A stretch of 10,537 nucleotides of DNA, from positions 1 to 10,537 of the forward strand of contig CAJXMS010000055.1 in NCBI GenBank assembly GCA_913056475.1, given 5' to 3'. Of the stretch, positions 5,900-10,537 are shown piece by piece. Source of the DNA: an uncultured Bacteroidota bacterium. Its GTDB lineage: Bacteria > Bacteroidota > Bacteroidia > Flavobacteriales > Schleiferiaceae. How positions within the stretch are numbered: position 1 is the first letter of the stretch; each line of letters begins with the position of its first letter. The notes below the pieces were generated by a model. That model was given only the letters and a program-made list of their open reading frames with translations, had not been told where the DNA came from and made no database searches. Both the position numbers and the translations under genes were made by a program.

Positions 5900-6220
5900 C
5901 TAAGCCTCGGTAGCGGCTATGAGCTTGCGCAGGTATTCCTCTTTATTACTGGGGCTGCCTTCTACCAGCTCGCCGTTTTTAAAGGCGGCCAGGTACGGAA
6001 GGTTGCTTACCCCGGCCATTTTGCGGGCTTCCGGACTTTCCTCCGCATTGACATCCAGGAAGAGCACGTCGCCATGTTCTTCTTCCTCACTTAGCCGCTT
6101 GTATTTGGGGGCAAACATCTTGCACATGCCACACCAGTTGGCAAAATATTTAACTACCACCCGGTCGTGTTGCTTGAGTTGGTCTTGAAAATCTTGATCG
6201 CTTGCTTTTACTACTGCCAT
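5900..6220 (-). CDS. Small thioredoxin-family protein with CGMC active site
   Basis: A single-domain thioredoxin fold of 106 residues, cytoplasmic (no signal peptide), predicted to reduce protein disulfides. The redox motif is WCGMCK (W29, C30, C33) instead of the classical WCGPC. The cis-proline loop is present as SNLPYLAAF (P75), and the beta strand VVVKYFANW precedes the active site as in Trx. The partner reductase is not in the window. ATG 6220 is chosen because a complete promoter (TTTG, 20 nt, TACCTTTG) lies just upstream and would be inside the longer in-frame version from 6271. The CGMC motif should change redox potential relative to CGPC, so it may be a specialised reductase or carrier instead of the main thioredoxin. 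Confidence 0.9.
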   Translation of the reverse strand: MAVVKASDQDFQDQLKQHDRVVVKYFANWCGMCKMFAPKYKRLSEEEEHGDVLFLDVNAEESPEARKMAGVSNLPYLAAFKNGELVEGSPSNKEEYLRKLIAATEA

Positions 6221-6242
6221 AACTTGTTTTTTTATGCGTTGG

Positions 6243-6274
6243 CAAAGGTAAATATAATTAATTGTTAACACAAA
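6243..6274 (-). promoter_or_regulatory. Bacteroidota-type promoter of the thioredoxin gene
   Basis: On the minus strand TTTG (6274-6271) is followed by exactly 20 nt and then TACCTTTG (6250-6243), matching the -33 TTTG / -7 TAnnTTTG consensus of the Bacteroidota primary sigma factor. The surrounding DNA (about 6243-6300) is strikingly AT-rich compared with the rest of the window. The ATG follows 22 nt after the -7 box. This is the best promoter in the window and the strongest single piece of phylum evidence. Confidence 0.8.
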
Positions 6275-6421
6275 TTATAAATGATAATTTAAATCTATAA
6301 AGGTTTTAAGGTAAGATGAGCTAAGCGGTGGCGCTGCGGTGGGGCCAAGAGCCAGGCAAGGCTTCGCTAAAAGCGAGACAAGGCACCGTCGAAGTCCTCA
6401 TAATGGGGCCGGAATGTGGTT

Positions 6422-6449
6422 CCCCCCTGGAGGGATATAGGGGGGGGGG
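6422..6449. repeat. C6 ... G10 homopolymer pair (potential hairpin)
   Basis: A CCCCCC run (6422-6427) faces a run of ten G (6440-6449) across 12 nt, so the two can pair in single-stranded form. An AATTTTTT stretch follows about 10 nt later on the plus strand. No gene upstream on that strand would need a terminator. Long G runs are prone to slippage and to sequencing error, so the exact length is uncertain. Confidence 0.5.
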
Positions 6450-6607
6450 CATCTAGGAATTTTTTAACGGTGAAATGGGCGCCGCCGCGACATATCTACC
6501 TCCTTAACTGGCATAAGGACGCCCCCCTCCTTCCCAGGGAGGCGCACAGGGGAGCTTGCTATAAATCAGATTCTTGGGGACCACCCCCTTCACGGGTCGG
6601 AAACAAG

Positions 6608-6632
6608 CCTTTCGTAGCGACAAATCCCAATA
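6608..6632. repeat. Dispersed repeat copy 2 (CCTTTCGTAGCGAC type)
   Basis: CCTTTCGTAGCGAC (6608-6621) is identical to 1946-1959, and TCCCAA follows 3 nt later in both copies. Here the hairpin of copy 1 is replaced by a short palindrome, CCAATATTGG (6627-6636). Both copies lie in gene-free islands. Confidence 0.6.
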
Positions 6633-6722
6633 TTGGCTTTTGGGTAGCCTTTGGGGTCCCGCCTACCTGCCCTTCTTGTGGGAAGAGGGAACCGTCAGTG
6701 AAAGCCATTTCCCTGCTTCAAT

Positions 6723-7613
6723 CTATTGTAAATTCCCTGCATAGAGATCCCGCACCATGCCATCGGCCAGGCCCTTTTTGGGCACGATCATCTGGTGGGC
6801 CCCGGCCCATTCCGTGGCGCGGGTATAAATCTCCAGCGCGTGGGTGATCACGTCGCTCCGGTCGGGGTTCAGGTCAAAGCGGATCATTCGTTCTTCGGGC
6901 TCATACTGCTCCAGATCGGCTTTAATGGCGCGCAGTTCGGCCAGGTCCATGGGCTGGCCTTTTTTCTTTTCGCTTAGTTTAAAGGTGCGGTTGATATTTC
7001 CTCCGGAGCCCACCATCATCAGGCCACTGAGCCGCGCTGCATGCCGTTGGATCCACTCGCCCATTTCGGTCCACTGGGCGGGCTTCACCTGCTTTTGGAG
7101 CAAGCGGATGGTCCCGATAGGGAAAGAGCGGCTTGCCCGGGGTTTTTGCCCTTCAAAAAGCGTCAGTTCTGTACTCCCCCCGCCCACATCTATGTAGAGA
7201 AAGTTTTTGGCCTGCCCTTTCAGATTATCCAAAAAATCGCCCTGAAAGATCAGCCGGGCCTCCTCCTGCCCATCGATCAGTTCTATATTCACTCCGGTAT
7301 TTTGCCGGATACGCTCCACCACCGCCGGGCCATTTCGGGCTTCGCGCAGGGCCGAAGTAGCACAGGCCCGGTAATGGCTTACCCCGTGCACGGCCATTAT
7401 CTTTTGGTAGGCTTCCATGCCCGTTTCCAGCAGGTCGGTTCTTTCTTCGGATATGGCCTGCCGGCCAAAGGAGTCCTCGCCCAGCCGGATGGGCAATCGC
7501 GTAAGGGAGGATTTCTTGAAAACCACCTTTTTTCCGTTTTCCAGCACATTGGCTACCAAAAGGCGGACCGAGTTGGAGCCGATGTCTATGGCGGCGATCT
7601 TATGAATATTCAC
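6723..7613 (-). CDS. ppx: Exopolyphosphatase / Ppx-GppA family phosphatase (short form)
   Basis: Predicted to hydrolyse terminal phosphates of polyphosphate, or the related pppGpp 5'-phosphate. The 296-residue protein is a bare ASKHA-fold Ppx/GppA core: AAIDIGSNSVRLLVA (7-21) is the first phosphate/nucleotide loop, RACATSALREA (81-91) and the GQEEARLIF block with the catalytic-type glutamates (114-122) follow, and YIDVGGGSTEL (139-149) is the second loop. It lacks the HD-type C-terminal domain of E. coli Ppx (~510 residues), like other short members. It starts with GTG at 7613, whose first bases overlap the ppk1 stop as GTGA, which implies translational coupling. It is the last gene of the sixA-ppk1-ppx unit. 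Ppx and GppA activity cannot be separated from sequence; the neighbour favours polyphosphate. Confidence 0.93.
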   Translation of the reverse strand: MNIHKIAAIDIGSNSVRLLVANVLENGKKVVFKKSSLTRLPIRLGEDSFGRQAISEERTDLLETGMEAYQKIMAVHGVSHYRACATSALREARNGPAVVERIRQNTGVNIELIDGQEEARLIFQGDFLDNLKGQAKNFLYIDVGGGSTELTLFEGQKPRASRSFPIGTIRLLQKQVKPAQWTEMGEWIQRHAARLSGLMMVGSGGNINRTFKLSEKKKGQPMDLAELRAIKADLEQYEPEERMIRFDLNPDRSDVITHALEIYTRATEWAGAHQMIVPKKGLADGMVRDLYAGNLQ

Positions 7614-9679
7614 GAGCCTTTTTTCAATTGCTTTTTTACGTACTGGTAGAGCGCGTACTGGGAGCGGATTTTAGGTCCTTTCAGGACGCGATACTGATTG
7701 TCCATCGCCTCGTTATGATAGCGGGATTTAACATTGTCCTTCCAGAGGATGTCAAAGTGCTCCCGCAGTTGTTTTTTGATGTTTTTATCGTATACCGGTG
7801 TGGTCACTTCCACCCGGTAGTCGAGGTTGCGCGGCATCCAGTCGGCTGAGCCCAGGAAGTATTTGGGTGCCCCATTATTTTCGAAGATAAAGAGGCGGGA
7901 GTGCTCCAGAAAGCGGTCCAGGATGCTGATCGCCTCTATATTTTCGCTCATACCGGGTACGCCGGGGATGAGCGAACAAATGCCGCGCACGATCAACTGG
8001 ATTTTCACACCGTAGGAGCTCGCCTCGTAAAGCTTTTCGATCAGCTTCACATCACTGAGGCTATTGAGCTTGATTTTGATACTGGCGTAGTGCCCCCGCT
8101 TAGCCTGCTCAATTTCGGCGTCGATGAGCCGTAGGAATCCCTTCCGGGTGTAGTGGGGCGATACCAGGAGGTGCCGGTAGCGGTGCACCCGGTAGTTATG
8201 CTGCAGGAAGTCAAAGACCCTTTCCACATCTTTGGTAATACCCCGGTGCTTGGTAAGGAGATGGTAGTCGGTGTAGAGCTTGGCGGTAGATTCGTTAAAA
8301 TTACCCGTACCCAGGCTGGCGTAGCGGCGCAGCTTACCTTCTTCTTCTCGGGTGATGAGCACCATTTTGCTGTGCACTTTGAGGCCCGATACGCCAAAGA
8401 TCACCTGTACGCCCTCGGTTTGTAGTTTTTCGCTCCATTTGATATTGGCCTCTTCATCAAAGCGGGCCTGTAGTTCTACCAGCACGGTTACTTCTTTGCC
8501 GTTTTTGGCAGCATTCACCAGGGCCGATACGACCCGCGACTGATCCGCCAGCCGGTATAGCGTGGCGGAAATGCTGCGCACCTGGGGATCGATGGCAGCT
8601 TCCCGCAGTACCCTTATGAAATAGCTAAAACTGTGATAAGGTAAAAACAAGAGGATGTCCCGCTTGCTGATGGCCTGCAAAATGCTGCGGTCCATGTCCA
8701 AATCGGGGTGAGCGAGGGGCGGCATGGGGGCAAATTCCAGCTCCTTGTCGCCGATGTTGGGAAATTTGATGTAGTCTTTTTTATTGTGATATCGCCCCCC
8801 GGCTATCAAGCTGTCGTAATTGTCCATGGACATCCGCTTGACCAGAAATTTGAGGATGTCGGGACTGATGTCCTTGTCGTACACGAAGCGCACCGGCTCG
8901 CCTATGCGGCGGTTTTTGACCGATTTGCTCATTTTTTCCAGGAAGCCTTTCGACACATCGTCGTCCAGGTCTAGCTCGGCATCGCGGGTTATTTTTACCG
9001 TATGGGCCTCTATTTTTTGGATATTGAAAATAAAGAGGATATACTCCAGGTTATAGCGGATCAAGTCTTCCAGGTGCATCACGTACTGCTTGCCGTAGCG
9101 GGGCAGTACCACGAAGCGGCCCACCAGATCGGCCGGTACTTCTATGAGGGCATAGTCGGGCTCCTCGGGGTTTTCTCTCCTAAACATGCGGATGGCCAGG
9201 TAGATGGACTTGTCCCGCAGTTCCGGTATTTTTGATTCGTCTTCCAGAATAAGGGTAAAAACAGAAGGACTGACCTTTTCGATGAAAAAGCGCCGCACAA
9301 AGTCTTTTTGGCGGGAAGTGAGCTGATTTTCGTTGATGAACTCGATCTGCTTTTCCGAGAGCTCATCCATCAGCTGGTCGTTTACCTCCTGGGCGCGGGC
9401 CTGCATATCGAGCACTTTGGCCGATATTTCGGCGAGCACTTCTTCGGGGGCCATATCCCCGAGCCGCCGCTGGTTTTTGCTGGTGTACTGGGTAAGCCGC
9501 TTCATGCTGGCGTAGCGTACCCGGAAAAACTCATCCATGTTGCTGGAGTAGATGCCCAGAAAACGGAGGCGTTCTATGAGGGGATTGGTGGGGTCCAGGG
9601 CTTCTTGCAGCACCCGTTCGTTAAAGGCTAGCCAGGAAATATCCCGTGCGATGATCCGGTGGCTGGAGGGGTAATTCAC
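7610..9679 (-). CDS. ppk1: Polyphosphate kinase 1
   Basis: Ppk1 reversibly polymerises the gamma phosphate of ATP into inorganic polyphosphate through a phosphohistidine intermediate. At 689 residues it matches the E. coli enzyme (688). The N-terminal domain begins with the typical ARDISWLAFNERVLQEA (11-27) and SSNMDEFFRVR (45-55). The two catalytic phospholipase-D-like domains follow: His436 in VHSKMVLI, corresponding to the autophosphorylated His435 of E. coli, and His593 in FLEHSRLFIF, corresponding to His592. GTGNFNESTAKLYTDYHLLT (457-476) and SADWMPRNLDYRVEV (618-632) are further signatures. The start is GTG at 9679, overlapping the sixA stop by 4 nt (GTGA); no alternative start is needed. 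All expected key residues are present, so it should be active. Confidence 0.98.
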   Translation of the reverse strand: MNYPSSHRIIARDISWLAFNERVLQEALDPTNPLIERLRFLGIYSSNMDEFFRVRYASMKRLTQYTSKNQRRLGDMAPEEVLAEISAKVLDMQARAQEVNDQLMDELSEKQIEFINENQLTSRQKDFVRRFFIEKVSPSVFTLILEDESKIPELRDKSIYLAIRMFRRENPEEPDYALIEVPADLVGRFVVLPRYGKQYVMHLEDLIRYNLEYILFIFNIQKIEAHTVKITRDAELDLDDDVSKGFLEKMSKSVKNRRIGEPVRFVYDKDISPDILKFLVKRMSMDNYDSLIAGGRYHNKKDYIKFPNIGDKELEFAPMPPLAHPDLDMDRSILQAISKRDILLFLPYHSFSYFIRVLREAAIDPQVRSISATLYRLADQSRVVSALVNAAKNGKEVTVLVELQARFDEEANIKWSEKLQTEGVQVIFGVSGLKVHSKMVLITREEEGKLRRYASLGTGNFNESTAKLYTDYHLLTKHRGITKDVERVFDFLQHNYRVHRYRHLLVSPHYTRKGFLRLIDAEIEQAKRGHYASIKIKLNSLSDVKLIEKLYEASSYGVKIQLIVRGICSLIPGVPGMSENIEAISILDRFLEHSRLFIFENNGAPKYFLGSADWMPRNLDYRVEVTTPVYDKNIKKQLREHFDILWKDNVKSRYHNEAMDNQYRVLKGPKIRSQYALYQYVKKQLKKGS

Positions 9680-10176
9680 TTGGGCTTTCTCCTTTTGGGG
9701 TAATCGAAAAAGACCAGTTCCGCTTCTTTACCGATGCTGGCCCATTTTTCGAGCTCAAATTTAAGGCAGGCTATGCCGGTAGTAGGAACATTGTCAATGC
9801 GATGATCGATGCAGGAATTGACAAATTGGGTAATGGTGGGATTGTGGCCAAATAGGAAGACCCTCTGGTAGCGGTCGTCTAGTTGTTTAACGATCTGGCC
9901 AAGCTGGGCGGTGGAGGCTTCGTAGATACCTTTTTCAATCTGAATATCCCGGTAGGCGTAGTCCAGGTTTTTGGCAAAGATCAGGGCGGTGTGCACGGCC
10001 CGGGTAGCGGGGCTGGAGAGCATCAGGTCGGGAAAAGCATCCTGCTGGGCCAGCCACTGGGAAGAGTTGTAGGCATCCCGCACGCCCCGGCCTTTGAGTG
10101 GCCGGTCTATATCGGCTATTTGCGCTTCTTTCCAGCTACTTTTGGCGTGCCGGATCAAATAGAGTTTTTTGGTCAT
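9676..10176 (-). CDS. sixA: SixA-type phosphohistidine phosphatase (histidine phosphatase family)
   Basis: A 166-residue cytoplasmic member of the histidine phosphatase superfamily, predicted to remove phosphate from phosphohistidine in proteins. Visible are LIRHAKSSW with the nucleophile His10, the conserved SSPATRAVHTA with Arg59, and FGHNPTI with the second catalytic His111; the short form without an insert domain is typical of SixA. It is the first gene of the unit with ppk1, overlapping it by 4 nt. Upstream, 123 nt separate it from the end of the cysteine desulfurase; a near-consensus TAAGTTTTG stretch (one base too long for TAnnTTTG) lies there. In E. coli SixA acts on a phosphotransferase protein; here Ppk1 is an obvious candidate partner, but that is inference. 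Confidence 0.88.
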   Translation of the reverse strand: MTKKLYLIRHAKSSWKEAQIADIDRPLKGRGVRDAYNSSQWLAQQDAFPDLMLSSPATRAVHTALIFAKNLDYAYRDIQIEKGIYEASTAQLGQIVKQLDDRYQRVFLFGHNPTITQFVNSCIDHRIDNVPTTGIACLKFELEKWASIGKEAELVFFDYPKRRKPK

Positions 10177-10221
10177 CCTTTTTTAATCCCTGGTTGGAGC
10201 CCGAAAAATAGCCAAAACTTA

Positions 10222-10287
10222 GGCCCCAGGCCAAAAATTCATGTAAACTTAATATTTCGCCCCAATTCACATTTGGCCGCGAGGCCT
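10222..10287. repeat. Pair of inverted ACATTTGGCC-type elements
   Basis: In the gap between sixA and the cysteine desulfurase, GGCCCCAGGCCAAA (10222-10235) matches 13 of 14 bases of the left-edge palindrome (71-84), and CACATTTGGCCGCGAGGCCT (10268-10287) matches 19 of 20 bases of 3280-3299. The two point toward each other. The second forms a GGCC-GCGA-GGCC hairpin. A 4-bp hairpin, CCTC-A6-GAGG (10285-10298), lies next to the desulfurase stop. No real terminator is evident, though these stems could slow polymerase. Confidence 0.6.
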
Positions 10288-10299
10288 CAAAAAAGAGGG

Positions 10300-10537
10300 C
10301 TAAGCCGACGTCAAGACCTGCTGTACGGTATTCAGGGCCTGCTCTATCTCTTCCGTGGTGGTGTCTTTCCCAGGCGAAAAGCGCAAAACGGGCTGGGTTT
10401 CTTCCGGATAGAGGGCTTCCAGTACGTGGGAACCTTTGTGGCTGCCGGAAGCGCAGGCACTGCCGCCGGATACGGCCAGGCCCTGCAAGTCGAGCTGAAA
10501 GAGCAGCAGGGCGGGGTCTCCTTTTACGGATGGAAAG
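10300..10537 (-). CDS. Cysteine desulfurase, NifS/IscS type (C-terminal fragment, cut by window edge)
   Basis: A PLP-dependent enzyme that takes sulfur from cysteine and passes it as a persulfide, mainly for Fe-S cluster assembly. Only the last 78 residues are visible; the reading frame is open to the right edge. The sulfur-carrying cysteine is in the loop VSGGSACASGS, preceded by the family strand ALLLFQLDLQGLA and followed by SHKGSHVLEAL and the LRFSPG turn typical of NifS/IscS proteins. A TTG inside the frame (10488) is not a start; it merely opens a shorter apparent frame. The gene runs in the same direction as sixA, 123 nt upstream; whether they share a transcript is unclear. Confidence 0.9.
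   Translation of the reverse strand, partial: FPSVKGDPALLLFQLDLQGLAVSGGSACASGSHKGSHVLEALYPEETQPVLRFSPGKDTTTEEIEQALNTVQQVLTSA

Larger units (their letters stand above)
6275..6722. other. Second gene-free repeat island, about 450 bp
   Basis: Between the thioredoxin promoter and the end of ppx there is no convincing gene. It contains a small hairpin TCGCT-AAA-AGCGA (6364-6376), a C6/G10 arm pair around 6422-6449, a CCTCC/GGAGG hairpin (6526-6542), the second copy of the CCTTTCGTAGCGAC repeat (6608-6621) and an inverted repeat AGGGAA/TTCCCT (6686-6691 and 6709-6714) just past the ppx stop. An open frame at 6416-6847 runs across these and into ppx antisense; its proline/cysteine-rich peptide looks like translated repeats. 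Confidence 0.65.

Noticed and set aside
6416..6847. A 143-codon rightward open frame over the second island
   Set aside because: It crosses the G10 tract and repeats, then runs antisense into ppx. The peptide is rich in Pro, Cys and Trp and matches no known family.
10285..10298. Intrinsic terminator of the cysteine desulfurase
   Set aside because: The stem is only 4 bp (CCTC/GAGG), and the Ts on the leftward strand are in its loop and not after it.

Overview
The window reads as a chromosomal housekeeping region of a Bacteroidota bacterium with moderately high GC. The evidence is the TAnnTTTG-type -7 promoter boxes (best case: TTTG, a 20-nt spacer, TACCTTTG in front of a thioredoxin gene), the near absence of Shine-Dalgarno sequences, the Bacteroidota-like character of the encoded proteins, and repeat-filled intergenic islands. 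A Saprospiria-type member is a guess from overall impression. No phage, transposase, CRISPR, defence or tRNA/rRNA gene was seen.

Layout. Left edge: a possible first few codons of a leftward gene (1-33), a perfect ACATTTGGCC palindrome (64-86), then smpB (200-661, +). smpB is convergent with, and overlaps by 4 nt, a leftward lipoprotein of the CrtC/AttH lipocalin-like family (658-1713). An 806-bp gene-free island (1714-2519) carries several repeat families. Next come two divergent lipid-phosphate genes 40 bp apart: an App1-type phosphatidate phosphatase (2520-3575, -) and a diacylglycerol/sphingosine-kinase-like lipid kinase (3616-4482, +). A telomere-like heptanucleotide repeat (4489-4530) separates the kinase from dapD (4598-5416, -). 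dapD is divergent from ruvX (5457-5873, +) across another 40-bp gap in which two head-to-head -7 boxes sit almost on top of each other. ruvX converges on a small CGMC thioredoxin (5900-6220, -).

After a second repeat island (about 6275-6722) follows a leftward polyphosphate operon, in transcription order sixA (9676-10176), ppk1 (7610-9679, GTG) and ppx (6723-7613, GTG). Both junctions are 4-nt GTGA stop/start overlaps. Upstream of it, running off the right edge, is the C-terminal part of a cysteine desulfurase (10300-10537).

How the genes relate. Ppk1 makes polyphosphate and Ppx degrades it; SixA is a phosphohistidine phosphatase co-encoded with an enzyme that works through a phosphohistidine. 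App1 and the lipid kinase would run opposite reactions on phosphatidate/diacylglycerol. The other genes are single housekeeping functions: trans-translation, lysine/diaminopimelate synthesis, Holliday-junction or rRNA processing, and redox. I see no clearly new multi-gene system. The most unusual signals are the repeated ACATTTGGCC palindrome, the promoter architecture at dapD/ruvX, and the two repeat islands.
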